A program made the position numbers and the translations under genes. Below, one piece after another: positions 1-11,800 of a stretch of DNA of 64,000 nucleotides (its first letter is position 1; each line of letters starts with the position of its first letter). The stretch covers positions 112,882,666 to 112,946,665 of the forward strand of contig CM056576.1 of assembly GCA_029721435.1 (NCBI GenBank), written 5' to 3'. Under the pieces are notes generated by a model, which searched no databases, was not told the DNA's origin, and saw only the letters and a program-made list of their open reading frames with translations. Origin of the DNA: Gymnothorax reevesii (Eukaryota > Chordata > Actinopteri > Anguilliformes > Muraenidae).

Positions 1-500
1 GGTTCTGAAGATATGGCCAAAATGGTAATTTTCCATCACAAAGCGCCGCCTGGTGGCAAAATATTGAACCATACAGGTATGATGTCATCATGTGACACGT
101 TGTGAGGTCATGACCTTGCAGTTGCACATAGTTTCATGTGACAAAGCTCCACCTTGTGTCAAAATTTTGAACCAAACAGGTATAATGTCATCGTAGGACA
201 CACCCTCAGGTCATGACCTTTCATTTGCACTTGATTTGAGGTCATTCGGACAAATATATCCAGAGATATGATAAAAACAGTGATTTTTTTCAGTTTTTGG
301 CCCCTGGTGGCCAATCTAGAGATCGTAAATTGTCCAAAATCGAATCAGTTCTTCTTCTTTACGATACTTACTTATGTGCAAAATTTGGAATTTGTAATTG
401 AAATATTACTGAAGTTATCGCGTTAAAACGTAGTGCGGTGGCGGTCGGACCAAAAACATAATATCCCCCGGAACGCCATTCGGCGTTCGGGGATATAATA
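1..500. repeat. Dispersed repeat copy A, tandem-structured, ends in a palindrome, cut by the window edge
   Basis: Same sequence as 32725-33432. It contains two related units starting at 'aaagc(g/t)cc(g/a)cc' (40 and 143) with gaac-ca-acaggtat and gtcatgacct landmarks, then the line 'ggcccctggtggccaatcta', and finishes in a near-perfect palindrome at 461-496. No ORF. Probably a non-autonomous mobile element or satellite-derived unit; the class is not recognised. Confidence 0.8.
461..496. repeat. Palindromic terminus of repeat copy A
   Basis: atatcccc(c)ggaacgcc attc ggcgttcggggatat: arms of about 15 bases around a 4-base loop. The same structure occurs at the matching end of copy B (33394-33428). 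Confidence 0.85.
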
Positions 501-2109
501 ATCGGTGATGGCACAGTGAAATGACACTTGAAGCTCCACTAAAATCCCAGAGAATTTTCATGAACCTAAACACATCCAATTTGTATTCAATACATCCAAT
601 TTGTGCTCGAGGAAAATAAGGTAAAATCAGGTATCATTACTCAAATGTAAAATGCATTATTTTGTTCCCTCTGGACCCTCATCTACAGAGTCACTGACAC
701 TCGCATTAATAGTGCCTCTCAGGAAAAAACTGGACAGCATCTGATCAGTAACTGTACATCGACTCTCAAGAAGCAGCCAAAAAACGCAACCCGAGAGGGA
801 GATGGATACTTTGGCCTCTAAATTGAATGCATTTTTGAAATTATAAATAGTAAGCCAAAGGGTGCGTGATGTTAACTGCAGTTCAGGATTTTAATACATT
901 TCCAAGGGAAATTCTCATTTTGTTCTCAAATCATATTCATTTTGGTGGACAACTGTCATTCCATTTCCATGACAAATGCATTTGAAAACACGTCATACAG
1001 TATATATTGATCGCTTATATAAAGCCGTATGAGGCTGCTTGTAGATCAGTTTCACTGAAACAGAAAATGGAAAAAGGAGATATAAAAGGGAAGAGCTTAT
1101 CCTTGATCATGCAATCAATTTGTCCAGTAGGCACCAGAAGTCTGCATGGAGCGCTGGACCGCGGCAGAGTCCGCGGTGGCCACATCCACAGTGCAGTGAT
1201 GGGCGGCCGTAGTGAAAATTTTGAGGATGCAGTGAGGCTACGGAGTGATTTAGAAATTTTTTTGTGGATGTGTTGTGGCTACGGAGTTCAGCCATGCGGA
1301 GGCAGTGTAGCTTCAGAGAAAGGTATATTTTTTGTCCAGTTTTTCCATCAAAATATGCTGTTTTTATATTTTATCATTAAGTACTTATAACGATTCACAG
1401 ACATCTATAGGATGCACAAGAAAACATAAAGTGGACATGACAAAGCCTCTTTCCCCTTCCTTACAACATATTGCAGTGATGCCCAAACTCAGTGCCGACG
1501 GCCCCCTGTGTTTGCAGGTTTTTGATCCAGCCACAGTTACAAGAAAAGGATTGCGTGATTTTGATTCTGAGATGGATTACTAATCTTAATAAAAATTAGG
1601 CCAGAAAAATGCATCACTACAAGGAATACATGCAATCCCCAAGTCCATACTGTGCCTCTTAAAAAATGCAAACAATTACATAAAAAAGAGATAACATTAA
1701 CCACTGAGGAAACAGGCTTCTGACTTGGATGGCATTATTTTTCTTCCTTAAACATCAATGCAATACAGGTTTATCTCAAGATCAAGATTTGCAGGTTTGC
1801 CTTAAAATTGTCTTTGAATTTTCCATTATCGATCACATGGCTCTGATTGGTGGCCAGGTGTCTACCTGGACATCCACTAATTTGCAGCCCACTGACTCAG
1901 ATCAGTATCAATTTGATCAGAGATTATTTGCCTCCTTTTCTGTAAGTACGTATTTGCAATATAGCCCAATAAGCACTATACGTATACCCACAAAAATGCA
2001 ATTGAAAATATCATACAATGGTATTTCTGATGTAATATGATAAAGAATTTAAGTAATCTGGCATGAAAGGCACCTAGTTTGAAAAATAAATAGCCTGTTA
2101 AAATAATTA

Positions 2110-2110
<1 letters not shown>

Positions 2111-2142
<32 letters not shown>
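2111..2142. repeat. (AAT)n microsatellite
   Basis: About ten perfect ATA/AAT triplets. Confidence 0.95.
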
Positions 2143-2249
2143 TTATTGAATTTGGAGCCAAAACTGGTATACACAAGGGGGCCTCCATGATTGAGTTTGG
2201 GAGCCAATGACTTATATACAAAGCACACTCTAGATATTACACACCAAAC

Positions 2250-2257
2250 AACACACA

Positions 2258-2294
<37 letters not shown>
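2250..2294. repeat. (AC)n microsatellite
   Basis: About 22 dinucleotides with one interruption ('acatac'). Confidence 0.95.
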
Positions 2295-2296
<2 letters not shown>

Positions 2297-2650
2297 ACTT
2301 GCATAGAATTGTTATACGTCCAAACTATTTGTATTAGGAATTTGCGGCTCTGGTGCAGGAGTATTTCTCATTCCTCACAATACATGTGGATTTAACTCGA
2401 GCAGCTGCGGTGAGGCTGCCGATGTATTGTGATCATACATTGCAGATGCGGTGTGGATGTGGATAGCGAATGGTGTTTGTGGAGTGACTGTGGATAATTA
2501 TTTTTTGGCCATGCAGACCTCTGGCGGACATCGTAGTAGACTACAGCTAAGTATCCACCAGCTGCAGGATGACCAGTACAGGACACATCACATGGTGCAT
2601 TTAGGCGAAGCATGGGCCACTGACTCCTGTTTTGATAGAACTCCACTCAC

Positions 2651-2815
2651 CTGCAGCAAACCTCTTCTTGATGAGGGAGAAGCGATACCCACCACCAACC
2701 AGCTCAATGCCACAGCCTGAGAGAGTGCTTCCCTCACTGGTGAACTGCACGGCCAGGGGAGCGGGGTTACTGGGCCCCTCCGTCAGCGTGAACCTGCCGA
2801 GCAAGGACCCCACCC
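2651..2815 (-). CDS. sgip1: sgip1 coding segment 21 (muHD, penultimate exon)
   Basis: Encodes (G)[20 protein letters not shown], then [20 protein letters not shown] and [16 protein letters not shown], interrupted by donor gtgagt after RFAA G. In SGIP1 only a short tail (KYLADN-stop) follows. I searched 1-2650 for that tail by eye and did not see it, so the terminal exon and 3' UTR probably lie beyond the window's low end. Confidence 0.96.
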
Positions 2816-5800
2816 CTAGAAGATAGGGGGAAAGAAAGAGAAGGGCCCCATGCTCAATACAAATATTTCCACCACTGAGAGGTCACCTCTGTGTTGATTT
2901 TCAATTTTATTTGGATTATATTAGGGTTCACAATACGGTGAACTCTCTAGCTCGTGATAAAATAGCAACATTTTCAAAAATTGCAACATTTTTCAAAATG
3001 TTTTTAACAAGGTTTACCACCTGTGTTGAGACCTGAGAATCAGCATCTTGAAATATAATGTTTTTCACACCATTTCAAGTCAACTGTCAAAGACACAACT
3101 GTGCCGATAGCTATTTTCTGTGGGATGATTGCAAATACACACACTTTGCTGAATTTTAATCTAACACCAAAGATTAATCAAAGTGACACTATCATTAACT
3201 CCTGGATAAACTGTTTGTGAATTAGGAACTGCTCATCCATGCCAAGATCACATTTATCTTACCACCCGTGGTGGTGAGAGCACTCAAAACTCAACACAAA
3301 TTTCTCTTATCCAGAGGTAAAAATTGAGCTGAATTCTACTTACTAACAAGTTTCCTTGGTAGGGGTGTGTAAATGTCCAGTTTGCACGGCAGTACCCATT
3401 ATAAAGTACACACAGCCAGGTCCATGTGTATTTAGACACTGACTCAGTTATTGTTATTTTAGCTGCCCTCTACAGCAAAGGGATAAAATTAAATAATGAG
3501 CTCCAAGTGCAGACGTTCTGTTTTATTTAGAGGAGATTTATATAGAAATCACACACTCAATTCTTCTGTAGTTATGAGTGTGTTAATCCCTCATTATTTC
3601 ATTAACAAGTAAGTAAATAAAAAGTTTTCAGTTGATTTCATTAGTGGCGTCAAGTGCAATTGCAAGTGCATCAGTGCACTTGAAATGTGTTACTATTAAC
3701 TCTCAAAATTAAGTCCAATAGCTGAAAGGCTATAAATAGAATGACATAGGTAAACAAGGCCATACAATAAATAGCAAATACATAGGTGTAGCCAAATCAA
3801 ATATGTGCTTCATTAATAAAAGTGGAAAAAGCATGGTGAGTGCAGGAACACCAAAAGGCCTGGAAGACTATTATGGTGGATGACACATTAATTTTTTTTC
3901 TCGGGAAAAAACAGCGTCATAGCAGTTCGCCAGATACCGAAGAACACTCTTAGTGTATCCAAGTTTATGTCAACAATCAAGATAAGACATCCTAAGAGTA
4001 GATATAGAGAGTTTCCACAAGATGTAAACCACTGGTAAGCAGCCAAATCAAAAAGTTTAATGAAAAAGCATTTTCAGTTCTGGAACAATATTCAATGGAC
4101 AGATGAGAGAAAGATAAACTCTCATCAGAATGCTGGGAAGAGGAGAGTATGGAGAAAGGGAGAGAACAGCTGACGATCGCAAGTATTCCTCTTCATTTAT
4201 GGTGTCATTATGTGTGGGCATGTATGGCTGCCAACAAAACTAATTGCCTCGTATTGACTGATGTTGTGACTTCTGACAAAAGCAGTTAAAGCCCAAGGAA
4301 CAAGCTGGATCTGAAGATAACTGCATTGAAGCTCTGCATAGCACAACTAGCATACATTAGGAAGTACAGATGTCAAGCCTGAATATGCATGCATGCACCC
4401 AGGGCATGGTGCTTTCGCCATATTGAAAGCTATATAAGATGGAGAACTCAACATACTAATTATTCTATTGTTTACAAACTAACCAACAGCCTGGGGATCA
4501 TTTCCCAAAAGCTTAGTTGCTACCTATGCTAGCAACTTACTTACAACCCCAATTCTGAAATAGTTGGAACAAAGTGTAAATTATCAATAAAATCAAAATG
4601 CAATGGCTTCAGATCACCTAAGCCAATATGTTATTTACAGTAGAACATAGATAACATTTCAAATGTTGAAATGGAGACATTTTACATTTTTATCCACAAA
4701 ATGAGCTGGCATTTTGCTGTTTCTGGCAGTAACAGGTCTCAAAAAAGTTGGTATACAGGCAAAAAATGGCTGAAAAAGCAATAAATATATAAGAGAATCA
4801 GCTGAAAGAACATTTAGAAGAATATTTAGCAAATAATTAAGGTAATTGGCATTAGGTGTGTAACATGATACAAAAGGGATGTCTTAGAGAGGCTGAGTCT
4901 CTCAGAAGTAAAGATGGTCAGAGGTTCTCCAACCTGTGAAGGCTTGCGAAAAAAATGGTGGACTACTTGAAAAACAATGTTCCTAACTCAAATTGCAAAG
5001 GCTTTGAAGGTCTCATCAGTCACAGTGCATAACGTCATCAAAAGATTCAGAGAAACTGGAAAAATCTCTGTGCGTAAGGGACAAGGCCCATGATGCCCGT
5101 GATTTTCAGCCTTTAGACGCCACATCACTCACCAGCATGATTCTGACATTGAAATTACTAAATAGGCCCAGAAATACTTCAGGAAACTACTGTCTGTAAA
5201 CACAGTCCGCCGTACCATCCACAGATGCCTCCTAAAACTCTATCATGCAAAAAGGAAGCCATTGTTGAGCACGATCCAGAAGTGCCACCATGTTCTGTGG
5301 GCCAAGGCTCATTATAAATGGACTGTAGCAATGCGGCAAAGTGTTCTGTGGTCAGATGAGTCCAAAGTAGACATTCTTCATGGACGTTGTGTCCTCCGGG
5401 CTAAAGAGGAGAAAGACCACCTCTCCTGTTATTAGCGTTCAGAACAAAAGCCAGCATCTCTGATGGTATAAGGATCCATTAGTGCATATGGTGTGGGACC
5501 CTTGCATGTTTTAAAAAGCACCATGAATGCTGAAAGGTTTATAAAGGTTTTAGAGCAACATATGCTCCCCTCCAGACGACATATATTCCAAGAAGGTCTT
5601 GTGTATTTCAGCAGGACAATGCAGAACCACATACTGCAGCTATTACAACATTATGCCTTTGTAGTAGAAGATTCCGTGTGCTGAACTGGCCTGCCTGCAG
5701 TCCTGATCTTTCACCGATTGAGAACATTTGACGCATAATTAAACAAAAAGTCAATCAAAGGAGACCCAAAACTCTCCAGCGGCTGGAAGCCTGTATTAAA

Positions 5801-8800
5801 CAAGAGTGGGATCAAATTCCAATGGCTCCTCAATGCCCAGACGTCTCCACTCTGTGGTAAAAAGAACAGGGGATGCTACACCATGGTAAACAGACCCCTG
5901 TCCCAACTTTTTTAAGACCTGTAGCAGCCATAAAATTTGAAATGAGCTCATTTTGTGGATAAAATTGTAAAATGTCTCAGTTTCAACATTTTCTATGTCA
6001 TCTCTGTTCTATAGTGCGAATAAAATACTGGCTGGTGTGATTCGAAAGTCATTGCGTTTTGATTTTATTCACAATTTACACAACTGTAAAAAATTTACAA
6101 TTTTTTTTGTCCCAACTATTTCAGAATTGGGGTTGTAGTTTGTACCAGCGGTCTGGATCAAACCAAGCAAGTTACTCACACAATTAGCCACTAAGCTTTT
6201 AGGAAACGTACCCCCGGACTGGTCATGGATGAAGACTCGCTGTTTATGTGGTAGATTTTGCGGTGGTTTAATTTTCATGAATGCATCCCTGACAATGGAA
6301 ATAACAAGTCACAAATAAATACATTCAGTTGAGTGGCTTTGTAAATTTACATGCTGAAGGTGTCAAGGTTTGTGAGGTTTGCGTGTGGTTTGGACTTTTC
6401 TTTGAGGTTCTCGTCCCAGGACGAGATCGAATTCCTTGGCTATCGAATTCTTTACCCAGCTGGCTGTTTGAGCTGGGGCGGCGCCTTCCCGGATTCTATA
6501 TAAGCAGGAAGTGAGGCATGCCTCCTTCGCTAGAGTGTCTGTTTTTGGCTTCGCACTATAGCTGAAGATACCTGTAGTCAGGTTTTGTATAACTTTCTAT
6601 CTTCTTATTATTGGAGTTTCTTCTCCCTTTTTTCTATCTCGCTTTGCTTCTCTATTACATACAATTATATGTCCTTTGGAAGCGCGAGTACTTTAGTTTG
6701 GTCAGTATTTTCCTCTGTGTTTGAACTGTGTCCGTGCTGCTCACTTTCTCTCTGGTTATTGCGCTTGGCCTCCTAATTCTACCCGCCATTACAGAAGGTG
6801 CAACGCTTTTTACATTGCAAAAACTGTAGTAAACACAAGAGGATGACAGACACTGCGCTGCTTTTTTTCATGACTGACACTGGCACATTTGCTGTTGTTG
6901 ATGCACTAACTGTCAGAATATTGCAGTGCAACATTTTTATTGAAGTGCATGGGAAAAATTGATTGTGTTCATTAACAATGTTGTGTTTTTATTAGTAGGA
7001 AGGAAAGCAGTAATATTTGGACTCTGTGTCTGTTCATAACACCTCACTATGTGATATCAAAGTAGCAATGTGGGTCTGAGCTTGTAGTCTACATGTGGAT
7101 GACTTGTATCAGTGGCTTGAGAAACGTGGATCACAAGCAATGTGCTGTGACCTGTTTTGATAAGTACGTTGTACACAATATTCATTCTGTAGCCTACTAA
7201 TTTATTTTTTACCTTTGTTAAAAATGGGGTCTTCACCAACCACGAATTTAACCACTCGCAAAATTGTGCGTCAAGTATGAAGTTGTGAAAAATATGTGTA
7301 CGTAAAATACATGGCATATACAGTGCCCATCTCTGGCCACACATACCTGCTGGAAAAACCAGCATGGACCAGCACCAAAACATAACATATGCTGGCATGA
7401 TGCCCTTATATGCCTATGACCAGCATACTAGCATATGTTGTGTTTTTGATGCTGGTCCATGCTGGTTTTTCCAGCAGGGCTAACTTGCCACCCATATAAA
7501 TAAGCCACTAATAAGCCCCCTCATAATTGCACTCCGCGCTTGCGCGATTTCCCTGTATTCACAATTGACATTTGTATTGTATTGACATTTCACGAAAGGT
7601 CATTTGTACATAAAGGAGAATCGAACAGCTTTTTCAGCTATCGATTGTAATGGTAAGCCCACATTGAATAACAATATCGAGGTTGAAAATTACACTGCAC
7701 ATGAGCTTAGCTCCTTCCAAGATTATCATGAGCGAGAATTTGTTTGGAATTTCATACTGGTGAAGTATAATGTACGCTTTTCAAGAATTAAGTGGATTAG
7801 ATGAATAAATTTTGATGCTTGCATCTTAACCGGTGGAGTGGCTGTAACTTTCCTGAATTAATGTGGGTAATTCAATTAATGAGGGCACGTGGCATGAGGA
7901 TGCCCAAGTTCGGAGGTTAAAAGTTGACTTTGTGGTCGTGTCATCTGATCTTCGGCTGTATGTCTTGGACACTCGGGTGAAGAGAGGGGCTGAGCTGACC
8001 ACTGATCACCATCAGGTGGTGAGTTGAATCCGCTGGTGGAGGAGGAAGCTGGACAGACTTTGCAGGCCCAAGCGTGTTGTGAGGGTTTGTTGGGAACGTC
8101 TGGCGGAACCCTCTATCAGAGGGGTTTTCAACTCTCACCTCTGGGAGACTTTTGACCAGAGCCTAAGGGAGGCTGGAGACATTGAATCTGAATAGGCCAT
8201 GTTCTCCACCTCTATCGTTGACGCGGCTGTTTAGATGCTGTGGCTGTACGGTTTGCGGCGCCTATTGTGGACACCGGAAGTAAGGGATGCCGTCAAGCTG
8301 AAGAAGGAATCCTACCGAGCTTAGTTGGCTCGTGGGACTCCTGAGGCAGCTGACCGGTACCAGCAGGCTAAGCGTGCTGCAGCCCAGGCAGTGGCGGAAG
8401 CAAAAACTTGGGTATGGGACAAGTTTGGGGAGGCCATGGAGGAGGATTATCGGTCGGCCCCGAAGAGATTCTGGCAAACCGTCCGGCGCCTCAGGAGGGG
8501 AAAGTAGTACCCTGCCAACACTGTTTATAGTGAAGGTGGGGAGCTGTTGACTTCGACTGGGGATATTGTCGGCCGGTGGAAGGAATACTTGGAGGATCTC
8601 CTCAATCTCACAGACACGCCTTCCGTAGAGGAAGCAGAGGCTGGGGACCCAGAGGCTGATTCATCCATCACTCGGGCTGAAGTCACTGAGGTTCAGGAGC
8701 TCCTCCGTGGTAAGGCACCGAGGGTGGATGAGATCCACCCTGAGTACCTCAAGTCCCTGGATGTTGTAGGGCTGTCTTGGTTGACACGCCTCTGCAGCAT

Positions 8801-11800
8801 CGCGTGTCGGTTGGGGACAGTGCCTCTGGACTGGCAGACCGGGGTGGTGGTCCCCCTATTCAAGAAGGGGGACTGGAGGGTGTGCTCCAACTATAGGGAG
8901 ATCACACTCCTCAGCCTCCCAGGTAAAGTCTATTCCAGGGTGCTGGAGAGGAGAATTCGGCCGATAGTCGAACCTCGGAATTCAGGAGGAACAATAGATT
9001 GTAATCTGTTCCCCTATCCTTCCTATTCCTTCTTGCTCATCAATCGACTTATCGTGACTTTCAAGATGGAGGCGACTGGAAACTACATCGAGGTACTGTT
9101 TGCATAAATAGTATTTTTTAATAAACAACTGGTGCATTTTCAAAGTTCTCCATGCCTTGTTTTAAATGTCAGGGCCCTCGGAATTCTACCAATGAAGTAT
9201 GGAGCTACTTTGAGCCTTGTTAATGATGAAAAAAATAGCGATTTCTTTGCATGGCAACGCAATGCCCAATTCACAAACATTGCAAGCCTGTTGGGAGCTT
9301 TGGCTAATAATCCATTTATTTTGAAAAGTTGCGTGTGTATGGAGGTGGGGTATTCAACAAAAGTTAGCACTCATTATCATGTTTCAATACACCGCAAGTC
9401 AATTTTACACCGGAATTCTCCTTTAAGTATCTGGGCGTCTTGTTCACGAGGGAGGGAAGGATGGAGCGTGAGATTGACTGACGGATTGGTGCAGCGGCAG
9501 CAGTAATGCCGTCATTGTACTGATCTGCTGTGGTGAAGAAGGAGCTGAGCCGAAAGGCGAAGCTCTCGATTTACCAGTCAAACTACGTTCCTACGCCTCA
9601 CTTATGGTCATGAACTTTGGGTCATGACCGTAAGTGATCATGATCTTGGGCACAAGTGGCTGAAATGGGTTTCCTCCGCAGGGTGGCGGGGCGCTCATTT
9701 AGAGATAGGGTAGGAGCTCAGAGTAGAGCCGCTGCTCCTCCACGTCGAGAGGAGTCAGTTGAGGTGGCTCGGGCATCTATATCTGATGCCCCCTGGACGC
9801 CTCCCTGGGAAGGTGTTCCGGGCATGCCCCACCGGGAGGAGACCCCAGGGAAAACCCAGGACCCGCTGGAGGGACTATGTCACTCGGCTGGCTTGGGATT
9901 GCCTCGGGATACCCGCAGAAGAACTGGAGGAAGTGTGCAGGGAGAGGGAAGTCTGGGCATCTTTGCTTAGGCTGCTGCCCCCATGACCCAGCCCCGGATA
10001 AGCGGAAGAAGATGGATGGAGGGCCATCTAATAGTTTTTATTCCACCTTCTGCTGTTCACTACTAGAAGCATGAAGGTATAGTAATTTAAGTGAGGAGAC
10101 AATTGAGTTGGAAGCATTTTCATTAGGTCAGTTTGCATTATGACATATTCCTTAACACCAACAAGCATTGACTTGTAGGCGAACATTAAGATCAAGGTGT
10201 ATTTGTCCGCTGCTGGTTGAGCAAACGGAGTTATTTCAGCTGGTTAATTTGAAACAGTATTAACAGGTGCATTTCCATGACATCGTGAGCAGTCCTACTG
10301 CAGCTTGCAGGTTTAACACAAACTTTGCTCGCCGGTGTCTCTCAAAAAAGCGAGAACCATAGCTGATGCGCTTGGTACCGAAGCCAGCCTGACTAGCCTA
10401 ATCCATAAGAAATAAAAAAACACACACATACAGCCAACAAACCCAAAAAAACGTGTCATTTTTGTTTATCTCGTTTATTAGTGGAATGGGCTATTAAACT
10501 TCACATTGTGGATCATTCACTGGGCATGTTTGGCATTTTTAGCACAATTTAATTGTTTAAGTACTGGCACATTAAAACCGAAAGCTGAATGAGTTGAGTG
10601 ACTGCCGTTAATGTTCACACAGCTTTGAAATTTGTCAATTACGATTTGAGACATCATATGTGAATTTGCTTTATCCAATTTATTTCTTCAGTCATTTTTG
10701 ATCAGTTTTTTTTTTTTACTTAGAATAGTCTATATACTTAACATTGTTTGAATCAACTGAACTTCTCCAGGTTTATTCTGTATTGTGGTTTCAAAGGAAA
10801 AACAACACTGGAATGGACTGTAATCTCAGCTGTTTTCTTTAAACAAGAATTAAAAGCCCAACAGTTTAAATCAATTAATAGCAACAATGAAAACGAAAAT
10901 AACAATAATAATAATGCACCCAATTCTTTATTGAATGTTATTTCCACTTTGTGTCTATAGTGTACTAAAGTGATGACGTCACGCTGATGTCGGAAGTAAA
11001 ATTTCCCATTCATTTTACCCATGGACTGTTTTTTCAGTTCACTTTTGAATCACTTCCCATAGTTTTCAAGCCTCCTTTTTTTTTCTAGATTTTGCATTAT
11101 ATTTCTGACTAAAAACAAATATAATTTTTATTGACCGGAATCAGCTAAATTTCAAATCATTTTAATTTTTCGCTACCATGCAAATCCTTTTTGTAGTCTA
11201 AAAACTACACGTCCCATGATCCTCCTGATTCCCGGGCTAAACAAGTATCCCAGTGCGATTTGTACCTCTAGAAGCAGAAGGGTTTTCTTCCACTTGTTCG
11301 CTTTGCACTCTTTTCTTCCGAGAAGAGCTTCCTTGTCTTCCGTCTATCGAGTAGAAGCAGACAGAAGATCGGCGCTCTCTTCCAAAACTAAATGGCATCC
11401 GCGTCATTTTTTTTTCAAGCAACATCTGACTGACACTGACCGCAGTTCCCGTATGCATCCACTGCAGTTATAATCGATTTGTATTTACGCTGCAAGGCTT
11501 GCTAGGGCGAATACTGTTGGCAGTTTACTTCTACATGTGTCTCTCTTCTCTAATTTCATAGCCATTATAAGCTGTTGCATGTTGTGTGCCACTATATCTC
11601 TTCCTTCTGGCTGTTAGATATATAATTAGAAGTGTCCTCTGGAAGGGTATTCCAGAAGGCGAAGTGTGCCAAATCGTACCGGGCTCAGGACGCGTTAGAA
11701 GTTTCTGCTCGAATTTTCCAGCACCTTGCCATAGCCGTTTATTTGCTTAATTAGTTAGCCACTCTACGTTCTACTTGGTTATGCTTTCCTTGCTAGATAT

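Larger units (their letters stand above)
501..2650. other. Intergenic or 3'-terminal intron DNA of sgip1
   Basis: No exon recognised. It holds an (AAT)n tract at 2111-2142 and an (AC)n tract at about 2250-2294. The ORFs at 2049-2294 simply translate these microsatellites. The final sgip1 coding exon would be expected downstream of 2651 on the minus strand but was not identified here. Confidence 0.5.

Noticed and set aside
2049..2294. ORFs rich in Cys-Val or Tyr/Leu runs
   Set aside because: They translate the (AC)n and (AAT)n microsatellites.
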